Part shown: piece by piece, positions 1-10,876 of the stretch | Numbering within the stretch: the stretch's first letter is position 1 | Layout: every line of letters starts with the position of its first letter | Source of the DNA: Trachythela sp. YZ-2020 | Taxonomy: Eukaryota > Cnidaria > Anthozoa > Malacalcyonacea > Clavulariidae | Length of the DNA stretch: 64,000 nucleotides | Direction of reading: 5' to 3' | Assembly (NCBI GenBank): GCA_016169945.1 | Contig: JADLSH010000216.1 | Location: forward strand, 340,501-404,500 | Notes under the pieces: generated by a model | Told to the model about the DNA's origin: nothing | Seen by the model: the letters and a program-made list of their open reading frames with translations, nothing else | The model's database searches: none | Translations under genes and position numbers: made by a program

Positions 1-867
1 AAAGCCTTGAAGTGGAACCGTAATTATAGAAAATATAGAGCATGAACACAATTTGCTTTCACGCCATTATAACGCCTCTCCCGCCTAAATATAACCGACT
101 TATACTTGATGTAATTTGAAATAAAATCGTTTAAAATCACTATATAGCTAGTGAGGGGTAGGTGGGTACTCATTTGGAGAAAAAAACTTTTTCGTAAATG
201 CTCTAATGCTCGCGATTTTCCAATAACATGTCGTTGCTATGGTGGTTGCTACGGGACAAAATTTCAAACAAGCTGCTATTTTCCCCTATTTATCCATTTT
301 CCGCCAAACAAATAGAAAAATTAACACCAGAAAACGAAAAAGGGATCATTAATGATGCATAATATGGCTAATTTCTAAATAGGATTTTCTTTTAAAATTT
401 TGTATAAGACCACCTTAAGAGAGGTTGCAAATGTAGTGATATAATAGGCGTTTCGCCCGGGACCCAAGAATGGTGTCCGCTTACGAGTATTTTCTTACTT
501 CGTTTCTTCCTCTGTTCTTTTTTCTACCTTCTTATTCCTTCCATTTTTTGTGTCAGTCTGTTACAATTCCCTATTATTTACTTCGCTCCTTTCTTTTCTT
601 ACTTACCTTCAATCTTTGTTCTTTCAGCTTTCTTATATATCTTTTCGTTCTATATATTTTCCATTAATTCCTTCATTTATTCATTCACTAATTCTTTCTT
701 TCATAATTCTTCCTTTACCTACTGATTTGTTTGCTTGCTATCTGTCAGTTAACCCGGTAGAGAAACAATTAGGGGTACAAACACTGATTTGAAAACAAGG
801 ACTGGACAGAGCAACCTATTGAATTCAATGAGCCAATTTTGAAGTTCTGTTTTGAAATTGTACATAA
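1..867. other. non-coding stretch, pyrimidine-rich in part
   Basis: No gene recognised. About 480-740 is a T/C-rich tract whose short open frames are low-complexity Phe/Leu/Ser runs with no family resemblance. I see no RNA gene or inverted-repeat element here. Confidence 0.5.
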
Positions 868-1413
868 TCATACCTTGTCTCTTGAAAGCCAAGACGAATC
901 TATTCCACAAAAAATGAAGCATTCTGGTAGTACATGCCTGTTTCTTTGAGGCAAGGTCTTACTTGGTTCCTTAACTGAATTGCATGTAATCTTTCTTCTG
1001 GGTTCCACGGCTGGTTCCATGTGGCATGTGTGGTCTATGGTATTAGCGACCTTTTCCGTGCTTGTACTAGCTCCGTTTTCCTCTTTTCTCTGTTGTCTAC
1101 TGATCTTTTCTTCATCGCTAAATTTCTTGTAGCATTTCATGTGGTGGTACCATTCTAAATCAAAACTTTCGTTTGTGTTCTCTGCCAAGTATGATCATGA
1201 ATTGACGAATTCGTCATCAAACTTATCATACGAATCCTTCGCTATCTCAGCTTGCAGGCAATTAAGTTTCGCCCATTTAGTCCTGCAATCGACAAATTTC
1301 TTAAGCCTTTGACTAGTAACTTTGGAAAGTTGCTCGGTTACGCCTTCAAAATGCATAAAACATGAGGATATTCGAATTTTTGACATATCGTCATTAGTAG
1401 CTATCTGGCCCAT
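868..1413 (-). pseudogene. fragment of a Cys/His-containing cnidarian-type gene, interrupted by a stop
   Basis: One minus-strand frame is open across 1413-868 except for a TGA at about 1195-1197, so two apparent ORFs are halves of one frame. The second half contains FDLEWYHHMKCYKKF followed by a basic stretch and LPECFIFCG. This spacing of Cys and His resembles the N-terminal region of uncharacterised multi-copy proteins often seen in cnidarian genomes, recalled and not searched. The frame runs into AAG|GTATGATTA at about 870, a good splice donor, so this may be a 5' exon whose remaining exons lie outside or were lost. No ATG directly starts the second half. A decayed gene or element fragment is most likely; a real exon with a recent stop is the alternative. 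Confidence 0.35.
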
Positions 1414-1722
1414 CTTGAATAAGCGTGTTTTATTGAGATCAGTTTTTCCTATCTGCGCGTGCGCATTTAGTATTTTGTGGATGCGTAGTCAAGCGCATGC
1501 GTAGTTGCAACACAACAATGGCCGTTCATGGATTTCGAAACACGAGAAAGCCCGAACTTTGGAGAGGTTGTACTTCAATTTGTGCAACTATTTCGCTTGG
1601 GGGGAAGTGGATTCTAACTAAGTAAGTTCTAATCTATCGATTCATGTAAAAATTATGTAGTTACACGAGGGGTGCTACGGAATCTGTTTTCTAAGCATAT
1701 TTTCGACCCTCATCCTACGGCC
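1414..1722. other. non-coding spacer
   Basis: No gene recognised. Holds several copies of GCATGCG-like words around 1,450-1,500. It leads directly into the hexamer microsatellite. Confidence 0.4.
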
Positions 1723-1723
1723 T

Positions 1724-2676
1724 ATATAGTCATAGTCATAGTCATAGTCATAGTCATAGTCATAGTCATAGTCATAGTCATAGTCATAGTCATAGTCATA
1801 GTCACAGTCATAGTCATAGTCATAGTCATAGTCATAGTCATAGTCATAGTCATAGTCATAGTCATAGTCATAGTCATAGTCATAGTCATAGTCATAGTCA
1901 TAGTCATAGTCATAGTCATAGTCATAGTCATAGTCATAGTCATAGTCATAGTCATAGTCATAGTCATAGTCATAGTCATAGTCATAGTCATGGTCATGGT
2001 CATAGTCATAGTCATAGTCATAGTCATAGTCATAGTCATAGTCATAGTCATAGTCATAGTCATAGTCATAGTCATAGTCATAGTCATAGTCATAGTCATA
2101 GTCATAGTCATGGACTATAGTCATAGACATAGTCATAGTCATAGTCATAGTCATGGACCATAGTCGAAGTCATGGACCATAGTCATAGTCATGGACTATA
2201 GTCATAGTCATAGACTATAGTCGTAGTCGTAGTCATAGACTATAGTCATAGTCATAGACTACAGTCATAGTCATAGTCATAGACTATAGTCATAGTCATA
2301 GTCATAGTCATAGTCATAGTCATAGTCATAGTCATAGTCATAGTCATAGTCATAGTCATAGTCATAGTCATAGTCATAGTCATAGTCATAGTCATAGTCA
2401 TAGTCATAGTCATAGTCATAGTCATAGTCATAGTCATGGACCATATTCATAGTCATGGACTATAGTCATAGTCATAGTCATAGACTACAGTCATAATCAT
2501 AGTCATGGACTATAGTCATAGTTATAGTCATGGACTATAGTCATAGTCATAGTCATAGTCATAGTCATAGTCATAGTCATAGTCATAGTCATAGTCATAG
2601 ACCATAGTCTATAGTCATAGTCATAGTCATAGTCATAGTCATAGTCATAGTCATAGTCATAGTCATAGTCATAGTC
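1724..2676. repeat. (TAGTCA)n hexanucleotide microsatellite
   Basis: About 950 bp of almost uninterrupted TAGTCA units, with rarer variants (TGGTCA, TAGACTATAG, GGACCATAG) grouped at 2,105-2,290 and 2,435-2,610. The period of six keeps several frames open, which gives long artificial ORFs of Val-Ile, Met-Thr or Asp-Tyr on both strands. These are not genes. The array ends exactly where the packaging-ATPase ORF begins. Confidence 0.97.
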
Positions 2677-3651
2677 ATGGACATGTCCCATGAGTGCGAC
2701 GTTTGCGGCAAATCGTTTGTAAATACAAGTAATCGTCTTCGCCACAAGAAGACTGTTCATGCGAATAAAAATCGTAATCTTGGACAACAATACTTTACGG
2801 TTAATGGATCTACAGTTCTGCAACACCCCTTTACTTGTATCGTAGCAGGGTGTACACAGAGTGGCAAGACTGTATGGGTGAAAAGTCTATTGGAGAATGC
2901 CCAGAAAACCATAAGTCCACCTCCTCAGCGTATCATCTGGTGTTATGGTCAATGGCAGCCATCCTATTTTGATATGATGAGAACAATGCCTGGAATAGAA
3001 TTCAATGAAGGAATACCTGGAGATATTGACAAAGCAGGTTACCTAGATGTTTCTCAACGCAATTTGATCGTACTAGATGATCTCATGGCACAATCTGGCA
3101 AGGACAAACGTATAGCTGATCTTTTCACAAAAGGGAGTCATCACAGAAATTTGTCCGTCATCTACATTGTCCAAAATATATTTCATCAAGGCAAAGAAAT
3201 GAGAAATATTAGTCTCAACGCTCATTATATCGTGTTGTTTAACTCGCCAAGAGATAAGCAACAAATCTTTATGCTTGCAAGACAAGTTCATCCTGGCAGC
3301 GTGCAAGAGTTTATGAGGAGTTATGAAGAAGCTACGAGCCGTCCTCATGGGTATTTGACGTTGGATTTAAAACCTACAACGGATGATCAACAACGACTCA
3401 AAACAAATGTATTGCTAGGCGAGGCCTTAGTCGAATATGTACGGAAACAGTCCTATCGTCAACCACCCCTTGTAAATGCAATGTATAACACCGAGCAGCG
3501 AATGCAAGAGATCGTTAAAGCACCACAGCTTACCGCGGTTGAAAAAAGCAAACTGTATTCTGACCAACTAAATCGATTTCTGACTTTTAGAAAACAAGAT
3601 GGATATTACAGTCCATCATCCCCCAATTGTTGTAACCCCAGATATCGTTGA
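2677..3651 (+). CDS. C2H2 zinc finger plus FtsK/HerA-type (A32-like) packaging ATPase of a virus-like DNA element
   Basis: A 324-residue intact ORF. Residues 7-28 form a C2H2 zinc finger (CDVC...H...H). Residues 58-65 are a Walker A motif GCTQSGKT, and residues 129-137 (NLIVLDDLM) are a Walker B strand. A conserved segment follows, with VIYIVQNIFHQGK and HYIVLFNSPRDKQQ. The order matches the DNA-packaging ATPases of Polinton/Maverick and adintovirus-like elements, which pump DNA into capsids. That assignment rests on motif recognition. The first ATG lies at the last hexamer of the microsatellite, and ATG codons at residues 1 and 3 are both possible. It overlaps the next ORF by about 50 bases. 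No polymerase, integrase or capsid gene is in view, so this is probably a fragment of an old insertion. The domestication alternative cannot be tested here. Confidence 0.75.
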   Translation: MDMSHECDVCGKSFVNTSNRLRHKKTVHANKNRNLGQQYFTVNGSTVLQHPFTCIVAGCTQSGKTVWVKSLLENAQKTISPPPQRIIWCYGQWQPSYFDMMRTMPGIEFNEGIPGDIDKAGYLDVSQRNLIVLDDLMAQSGKDKRIADLFTKGSHHRNLSVIYIVQNIFHQGKEMRNISLNAHYIVLFNSPRDKQQIFMLARQVHPGSVQEFMRSYEEATSRPHGYLTLDLKPTTDDQQRLKTNVLLGEALVEYVRKQSYRQPPLVNAMYNTEQRMQEIVKAPQLTAVEKSKLYSDQLNRFLTFRKQDGYYSPSSPNCCNPRYR

Positions 3652-4023
3652 ACCACCAACCGTTCCTGAACCTATGGGGATAACACAACCAACCACTCCT
3701 AGATCTATCGAGATGACACAACCTGTGCCTGCTACTCCTAAACCTGGCTTTCTCACACCACCACCAACACAAGGAGAACGACCCAATCTCAAACACAACT
3801 TTTTCCACAATTGGGTAGACTCGGCTGATTGGAGACCTAAAGATTTAGCAATGATGACTCCAGAGCAACGAGAAGTTACGAACAAAGACTGCTTCACGAG
3901 AGACCAAAATATATTCCTATGAAAGCTGAAGATATTGCAAGATTATCACCCGAAGACAGACAAGAATATGATAACTCTTTAAAGATACCTAAACGATATG
4001 CTCTTAGGAGCAGACCTTACTAA
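3599..4023 (+). pseudogene. small virus-element protein, frameshifted near its C terminus
   Basis: An ATG at 3599 opens a 107-residue frame: a Pro/Thr-rich first part (MDITVHHPPIVV) followed by a more conserved-looking part with FFHNWVDSADW and MMTPEQREVTN. It stops at 3922. Between about 3,885 and 3,900 an adjacent frame takes over and stays open to a TAA at 4021-4023 with protein-like sequence (MKAEDIARLSPEDRQEY near its middle). The simplest reading is one protein broken by a single-base indel. It starts inside the end of the ATPase ORF, the compact overlap typical of virus-like elements. Function unknown. Confidence 0.55.
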
Positions 4024-4860
4024 CGTTGTAAAATAAATTTTAAGCAATAAATTTGTTTTAAAATGAATTCTGTGTGTGTGCTGTATGTATATTGTAACAA
4101 TATTTTCCCGTCCTATAATTATATGTTCTCAATTTATTCAAATCGCCGTTGACGCTTTACAAATGACTTACAAACCTACGCATAGAAATGTGTTTACATA
4201 CAATGTTGGTATATACTCGTAAATGTCGCTTAAAAATCACTACTTTTCATCCTCTGCTACATCTAAACGCTTGAAACTTTGTAAGGTTTAAATCTCTTTA
4301 AGAACTATGTTTATACATTCGCTTGGCGAACATATATTTGTATTTCTCTATAAGACCTTAGCTATGCTGATTAAACTTTAAGATCTTCTCGTTTTAGAAA
4401 GCTATATTTCTGCTTGTTATTACTTCGCATAAGGCAATAATATTTTACTAGGTTAAGCGTCGCTATATTAGTTGTCTAAGCCGTTTCGTATAAGGTGATA
4501 TTAGATACGAGAATATATTTACTCGTTGTCGAAACGGACTGTGTTTGGAACACGACGCTTGGCAAACTATATAGGGACGCTATAGCTATTGTGCTGGTGT
4601 TTATACTCTTTGATAACGCTACTTTGTTTGGTCGCGCTACTTGGTAGCGCTACTCTGTTGTAATGTAAATCGGTAGCGCGACGCTATTATGACTAGATTT
4701 TTTTACTTTAAAAGGGTGGACCGAGTTGTATAATTAATGATGTTTATGTTAATGATGAGTTGCGGCTCCCTTTTTTATGTTAATTACGTAACACGCCACC
4801 CTCATACGCTAATGACCACGTGCCACCCCGTGCCAGCCCAAAAATAAGGGTTGATCGGCC
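4024..4860. other. non-coding flank of the virus-like block
   Basis: AT-rich, no gene recognised. Around 4,610-4,690 the word GGTAGCG / CGCTACT recurs several times in both orientations (for example GGTCGCGCTACTTGGTAGCGCTACT). It could be a decayed terminal repeat of the virus-like element; I see no matching copy upstream of 1,720. Confidence 0.3.
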
Positions 4861-4899
4861 CCTATATTACTACTAACATAATACCCTGGCAGAGATCGT

Positions 4900-5400
4900 A
4901 TTTTGGGGAGGGACCAGCTAGTCTCCGGACTGAAAGACCATCTATTGCTTATAGAATGCCCACTGTGATAAAAAAAAATCATAAAATTAGACATGACTCC
5001 CACTGCAATAATCCCCCCCCTGTCACACCTGTTGTTACGATTGTCCTCAAGCTCTAGACCACAATCTCTCATGACCGCACTTTGGTAAATAAAAAAACAA
5101 CGCACGTATTATGCAATAAAAAATGTATTTCTAAAACACAACATGTACATCATTCTACATGTATAACGCTAGTAAATGAAATGTTTTCTAATCGTAATAA
5201 TCCGTTTTATAACCAGGTATCCTTTAATGAAGTTAGATAGTTCATCCGTAGTGTGGGAAGCACTATAAAAATGAAACAAAAAATATTTAACTCAAAGCTA
5301 TCTAGACGATACTTCCCCACCAAACACCAGAAATTGTAAGAACCTTATCCAACATGTCAGCAACACCACAGTAGATTTGTGGTGGTCACACGAATATTAT
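4900..5400. repeat. unit-boundary segment of the tandem duplication (unit A)
   Basis: Begins near CTAGTCTCCGGACTGA and runs through ATTATGCAATAAAA, TAACGCTAGTAAATGAAATG and CAAAGCTATCTAGAC. The same words, in the same order, recur at about 13,090, 51,610 and 63,650. This marks where successive duplicated units join. Confidence 0.8.
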
Positions 5401-5408
5401 GCATATAA

Positions 5409-6010
5409 TTATGCATAGCAGATGCACAATGCAGTCATAGTGGAAAATATCCCTTGCTGAGCGGTTTTTCGTGGATGGAAGTTTCGAGCGAAACCGATAC
5501 ATATTTCAGCCCAGTTACGAAAAATGCTACTATGCGCCTTAGAGCAGGAATCGAACCTGAGGCCCTGCGAATCCGATGTAGCGCTCTGACCCTGAGCTAC
5601 AGAATCCAGTTGCCAAGTACCAACCACAAGTTCATGCACATATACTCGGGTGATGACGAATATATCCCTTACCCTTCTGTATCTGCACACCACATTGCTG
5701 CAGGTATTTCCACATCGGTAACGAAGGTTGCTACATCGGGTGCAGAAGTTGGGTACATTTACACAGACTCGAACTCTGTATGGAACTCTTTTGGTCTTCC
5801 ACACGAAGCGAGGTCCATAGCCACGGTAGTAACGGATCTTGTATTTGTATCTGACGATTCTGTATCTGGTCACCCAACGGCATACTTTCCTGCTACCACA
5901 TCGGACTCTTTTGCACACACGTCGGTTGCACCATTTGGCTTTGCATACACGTCTGCATCCACAGACCCTGCACCAGAGTCTTCCTCTCCTGTATCGTCTG
6001 CATGCCAAAC
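5409..6010 (-). CDS. exon 4 of copy A: cationic Cys-rich mature domain with long C-terminal tail
   Basis: Starts just after the Lys-Arg site. Motifs in order: RRYRRGRLWC, CGCRRVC, KWCNRRVC, GSRKVCRW, a Cys-free Tyr/Arg segment (RYKYKIRYYRGYGPRF), then RVCVNVPNFCTRCSNL and RCGNTC. After RVRDIF the frame continues for about 80 more residues through tRNA-like sequence (5534-5607) and stops at 5409. Copies B and D stop soon after RVRDIS. The tail may be non-conserved read-on sequence. Confidence 0.7.
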
Positions 6011-9000
6011 CTTAATACAAACTACATGTTAGAAGATGATATGAAGTCAAATCTGATCCAACATCTTCCAACATCAGTCAACGTTACCAAACATGACCCA
6101 ACAATGTTGGACGATGTTGGATGAAAATTTTGATTTAAGTCAAACCTAATCCAACTTCAGGCAAAATTACCAAACATGACCCAACAATGTTGGACGATGT
6201 TGAATGAAAATGTTGATTTGAGTCAAACCTAATCCAACTTCAGTCAAAATTACCGAACATTACCCAACAATATTGGACGATTTGAATGAAAATTTTGAAT
6301 AAAGTCAAACTTGATTCAACTTCAGTCAACATTACCAAACATCCATCAATCAATGATATCAATAAACGATATTGCAAATGCTGGTTTCCACAAAACGCGT
6401 GTACAAACAATTTACAACAAAAATGTTAGCTAAATTTTAACTACAGTAACTGTAAATGAAACTATACTATAAAGAAACTTATACATAAAATATATTAACA
6501 ACTATTAATCTCTCATAACGTGTTTGAGTAGCATTTTTTCTCAAAAGATGACGGAAATTTGCTTTCCCTAATAGCTTTTGGTAGGGCGTTCAATGTTGAT
6601 TTCCCCATCAAACATGAAACTCCTTTTCATATTATTTGTGCGAGGCTGTGGCATTGAGCACAGAGTTATCGAAATATCTCGAAGATTATAATTTGTTACA
6701 TCATTCTTATTGGTGAAAAGATGTGTAAGATATTTAGGACTTATTTTATTCGACACTTTGAACATTAGTTTTGCTTTGGTATTTTTCTTTGCACAGCGAG
6801 TGTCTCGCATCCTGGCGCATTTAATACTACTTTATGATTTACATTGTTGCTCATTCTTGTTATTACTCGACGTTTCGAGCGAACTGGAAGTAAGTAGAAT
6901 ATATTGACGAATGGCCTTCGCTCGAACGTCTAGTATTGTTTATATTTTTCAGCTTGTTAGATCTTTCAATCCATTTCTTGAATAATGTTCATATCTGCCT
7001 ACATTGAAACCCCATATTCTACATGTTAGCACATTGCAGTGTTTTAGTAGGGGACGAAAAGTAAAGAGGGTTCCGGTGAACAATGCTATATTGTTCAAAT
7101 TGTATGTTAATTGAGATTCTTCTCGTTTACCCTATCTTTATCGGTAAATGTTTATCGTTAAGTCTAGTGACTGTGGGATTAGAACTCGGATAAATTATAT
7201 TGGATGACGTTTCTACTGGTGTTTCCACAGCGAGCAAGCTGAAAAATATTTGTCTATCGTTTGTTGGTAATCAAACCACTCAACAGTTTATAAAATGACT
7301 CAACTGAGAGAAAGCATAGGAAGAATTTAGTATACATTAAAGGATAAACCACACGGTCTTGTTCCTCTAGCGTATTTCCCAATCTCTTCCAATGAATACA
7401 TTTTTCAAAAAGAAAAGTCAACAAGAGAAGAAGTGAAAACGTTAAAATATACTGACCTCGTTTCTCGGGCTCGTCATCAGCAACGTCTGTTGTTTCTTCT
7501 AAAGAAAAGAACGTTATTTTCTTGCATTATTCTATACCTCTTAAGGAAATAAACTTTATTTTTACTGAATAACTCTACAGTTTTAAACTGTTCTTCTCAG
7601 TCGAGGTCCACTAAGGGCCATCCTCTGTTCGTGCATTGTCGCTGCAGGAAACAATTTATACTAAACTAACTTTATTTACACTAAAATAACTTTATTTACA
7701 CTATATAGCTCGGCTATTAGCTATATATATTAGATAGCTCCATCGGTTATGCTAGATAGCTCTATCTCGATCCTTAGAGATCCTGTATATTACTGGAGGA
7801 AAACAGATCACCCCAAGAGAACATACGGTGTTTGGTACAGTCCAACTGAAAGCACACGTTTCGCATGCAACTGAGGTAAAATTATAATCAGACAACTAAA
7901 TACTTCAGGAATTAAACCCCGTTCACGGCGGTGAAAGACACGTACACTAACCGCTGTGTCACCATCGCGTTCTTACTTTTTAAAGTGCTACATATTGGTA
8001 AATCTGAATGGTTCGTAATTGTGATTGATAATTAGATTTTGAAATCTACTTTTAGTCAATGTCAAGCAAAGAATGGTGAATGAAAATCGAACCACTAGAG
8101 ATGCAATGCAAGTTAAAGATAGACAAGTTCAGGAAATACCATTTCATATATAATTCTTTGAAAGAGAAATGGTTGTTTACCTTCATCTTCTTCGGTCTCT
8201 TCATCTTCGTTTTCCTCGTCAGCTTCCGTCTCCTCTTCTTCGTCAGCTTGTTCTTCGTCAGCTTGTTCTTCGTCAGCTTGTTCTTCGTCAGCTGCTACGT
8301 CAGCTGTCTCCGGCTGATCTTCCATTTTTGGTGCATCATCGACGGCGGGAGTCTCTTCTTCCGCCCGAGCCACTGTTGGTTAAAGAATAAAGAAAAGTTA
8401 GTTGTTTTAACAAAATCAGACTGCAAATACTTAAAATTCCATGGGTGTATAGTTCTAAAACTGTTAGAACAATCTCTGAATTTGTGCATAAACACCGATG
8501 GTAAAGTAATTAGAAAGCTTACTCGAATCTTTTGGTACTTATACTATTTAAATAGGTATGAAATTATTCTAAGATATTTTTCATTCTGTTCATGCATTAA
8601 GGTTTAGAAAATGAAACCTCGATCAATTGCTCTATCCAATTTGGTTCACAAACGTTTTACGATTTGATATGTTTGCCATGGACGCATAGACGAGTAGAAA
8701 TTTCCGTAAGATCACTGTCCATATGGATGTTCTTTTAATTCGGGACTTATATCTCATCGTTTTCTATCTATTAATGCTAAGCTTTAGCTAGAATACATCG
8801 TTTCACCCTCTGAGGTAAATCGTAGGCCTTTGAAAAACTGTTTACAAGGCAGTTGGAGAATGCCTACAATTTGACTTGCTTGTATGATGAAAAAACTAAA
8901 TTTTGGCTCTACCACAAATTATTTTATGGTGAAAAAATCCTGTAATTCATGTGCTTGGGGTTAAAACACTAGCCTTGAAGTGCAAGCAATCGCACATTTC

Positions 9001-9178
9001 GAGCGAGAAAATCATCTGCAGTAACTGTAAGTCCCTAAGTGTTGGTCTGGTGTGATGCTTTCCCAGCATGCATAGCTCGATCCTCAATCATGCAACTGAG
9101 TGAAATGACAGCTTCGAACTTACCAAAAACGCAGGCCGAAGCCAACAAAAGGAAACACAACAACGCAAAACTCTTCAT
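5409..9178 (-). CDS. secreted Cys/Arg-rich peptide precursor, copy A (4 exons, complete)
   Basis: Exons on the minus strand: 1 at 9124-9178, 2 at 8181-8372, 3 at 7457-7498, 4 at 5409-6010. Exon 1 encodes a signal peptide (MKSFALLCFLLLASACVF) and ends at a GTAAGT donor. Exon 2 (64 codons) is a highly acidic propeptide with repeated ADEEQ. Exon 3 (14 codons) ends in EPEKR, a dibasic proprotein-convertase-type site. Exon 4 carries a strongly basic domain with 15 Cys in its first ~115 residues. All three introns are phase 1, so exons join in frame with AG acceptors and GT donors. The anionic pro-piece probably neutralises the cationic mature peptide until cleavage, as in many host-defence peptide precursors; that role is inferred. 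The family is not recognised, and a structural or venom role is possible. The exon-4 acceptor (ATTAAG|GTTTGGC) was chosen because it alone keeps the Cys-rich frame in all copies. Confidence 0.75.
5534..5607 (-). tRNA. tRNA-like pseudogene embedded at the 3' end of copy A
   Basis: On the minus strand GTAGCTCAGGGTCAGAGCG (A-box/D-arm) is followed about 35 bases later by GGTTCGATTCC (B-box/T-arm). The D-stem GCTC/GAGC and the T-stem pair. The acceptor and anticodon stems are imperfect, so this is a pseudogene or a SINE head and probably not a working tRNA. It is present in units A, B, D and E. Confidence 0.5.
6040..6350. repeat. CCAACAATGTTGG minisatellite in intron 3 of copy A
   Basis: About four units of roughly 78-80 bp, each with the palindrome CCAACAATGTTGG, then GACGATGTTGRATGAAAATTTTGA and GTCAAACCTAATCCAACTTC. 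Immediately intronic of exon 4. The array exists in all units with different copy numbers. Confidence 0.85.
6540..6830 (-). mobile_element. LINE 3'-end remnant in intron 3 (unit A)
   Basis: The minus frame at 6810-6568 reads MFKVSNKISPKYLTHLF and later MPQPRTNNMKRSF. This resembles the C-terminal tail of CR1/L2-type LINE reverse transcriptases (pattern K-LN--AP-YL--LF ... P-PRT---KRSF). It is broken by frameshifts and has no RT core, so it is an old 5'-truncated copy. Related remnants sit at the same place in the other units. Confidence 0.55.
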
Positions 9179-9252
9179 TGTTCTTCTGCTTTTCTTCAAA
9201 CTGTTTCTTGCTTGAAGTTCCAACACCAAGTGACGAACTGATAAAACTTGCG

Positions 9253-9262
9253 CCCTTTTATA
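9253..9262 (-). promoter_or_regulatory. TATA box of copy A
   Basis: TATAAAAGGG on the minus strand about 75-85 bases upstream of the exon-1 ATG. A TATCAGTT initiator-like word lies roughly 22-25 bases downstream of it. Both are kept in copies D and E and, slightly altered, in C. Confidence 0.7.
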
Positions 9263-9379
9263 CTCTGTCTCCGGTTGATTTATGCAGAGTTCGCGATGTC
9301 GTTGCCATGGTTGCAATATTACTGCGTATTCGTCAGCAGCATTGTAAGCCAATATGCTGAGAACATGTATTCTTAATTT

Positions 9380-10198
9380 CACATCCTGGCCTCAAAAGAA
9401 ACTTTGAATCAGAAAGTTGCAGAAGTACGATACTTGAAAATCGTCTGAAAACACAAGTGTTGTACTTGTTTAGCCTCAAGAAAGCTTACAGTGCTCAAGC
9501 TTTTTTTTCCCGTTTTATACATGGGTTATTAGGTAGTTTTTTAATGAAAAACTTGTCTTAAAAGAGAGATGTCTTTTTAAAAGCTCTATGAAGCAATAAC
9601 CATCAAAGGGGGAAGATAACAATATTGTATTGTGAATTTTCAGCGATTCGCCCGCACAAATTTGACTTATTGCACGCGAAAGAAAAGTGGTCATATTAAG
9701 CCGCAGCTTGATACCTTTATTCAAGAGCAATTACATTATTCGCTTTTCTAAAATGCATGATATGTAGTAGTGTATAGGCATGCATGCATATTTTCACTCA
9801 TGACATAGCTCTAGTTGCAGTATATTTCCATGTATTGTCCTGATTCTTATTTTCCCTTAATTTTTACAATGAAATTTCCATCATTTTTTTACTCACTACA
9901 AATACGATTAGATTCGTATACTGGTTCCAAAACTCACACGCGATCTTAATGTGCTTAACTTATTAGCAAGATGTAATCCACCTACGTGCATCACTGTGCT
10001 CTCATATAGGTACTTACAAGGACGAGATGTCTTCCTGTTGCAAATTAATAATTACAGTTTGAACGCACTGAAAGAGATCTTTACTGTTTTACTACAGTTC
10101 TTTCAGCTGAGACTCTTGAATGATATGCAATTTTGCAGCTAAAATTTAGTAACTAAGGAAACGGGTGACTTTCATATTACTATCCCGAAACTACGACA
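9380..10198. other. upstream flank of copy A, no gene
   Basis: Conserved in units D (25,280-26,098) and E (58,100-58,935). The short minus frame at 9730-9515 is AT-rich and is not maintained identically in the other units. Nothing further recognised. Confidence 0.5.
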
Positions 10199-10276
10199 CA
10201 AGGATTAGGGTTAGGATTAAGGGTTAGGACTTAGGATTAGGGTTGTGGTTAGGATTAGTATTAGAGTTAGGATTAA
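10199..10276 (+). repeat. degenerate TTAGGG telomere-like tract (unit A)
   Basis: Reads as GGATTAGGGTTAGGATTAAG and similar: TTAGGG units mixed with TTAGGA. TTAGGG is the usual metazoan telomere repeat, so this may be an interstitial telomeric relic. The same tract recurs in D and E. Confidence 0.7.
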
Positions 10277-10685
10277 GTTTAAGTTGTATTAAAATTCAGG
10301 TCGTTAATATGGAAATTAAGCCAAGGAAACGGTGATGTTTTGGATTAGACATACATGCACCTTACTTTAGATGGGAGGTATAATCCCATCAGCATCGGGA
10401 GCCCTGACCTGGCCACTGTCACTGGTATTTTTGACGAATAACAGGGCGAAATATGCAATATTATGCAGACCTATGTGCAGTTTTAATATGTCATTTACAC
10501 AGGAACCTTTAAATAGTACTTTTTGGCTAATTTTTGCCTAATCCTTTTGCAATAACATGATATTGCATGGCTCTTTATATTTAACAATTATTCGCCGAAG
10601 GCGAGGTGAATATCGGTGAATAAAAACCGAGACGAAGTCCAGGTTTTTATTCATCGATATTCATCGAGACTGAAGCGAATAATTG

Positions 10686-10876
10686 TTTTAGTAAAATTAC
10701 ATAGGTGATTATTTGGAAAAAAATAAAAAATGCACATTTCCAAAAATATTTTAATTGAATATTTACGATAAAAGCGGCTTAAAAACGCTTTAGGCGATTA
10801 TCGCGTATTAATCCGAGGCAGCGCAACCATCAGCGTTGAGAATTTTCAATTATCACCTATGGAATTTTACTAAACA
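10686..10876. mobile_element. small inverted-repeat element (MITE-like), unit A
   Basis: The left end TTTAGTAAAATTACATAGG and the right end CCTATGGAATTTTACTAAA are inverted repeats around an AT-rich centre. A longer version, with about 150 bp more in the middle, is at 28,414-28,768. Just left of it, 10,587-10,685 is a further imperfect palindrome (ATTCGCCGAAGGCG and ATTCATCGATATTCATCG). Confidence 0.6.

Noticed and set aside
1672..2163. Long ORFs of Val-Ile, Met-Thr and Asp-Tyr on both strands
   Set aside because: They follow from the TAGTCA repeat, whose period of six keeps frames open; no protein signal.
5454..6032. 192-residue plus-strand Ser/Thr-rich ORF opposite exon 4
   Set aside because: Antisense of the Cys-rich exon. 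The minus strand has splice sites, Cys conservation and a matching signal-peptide exon.
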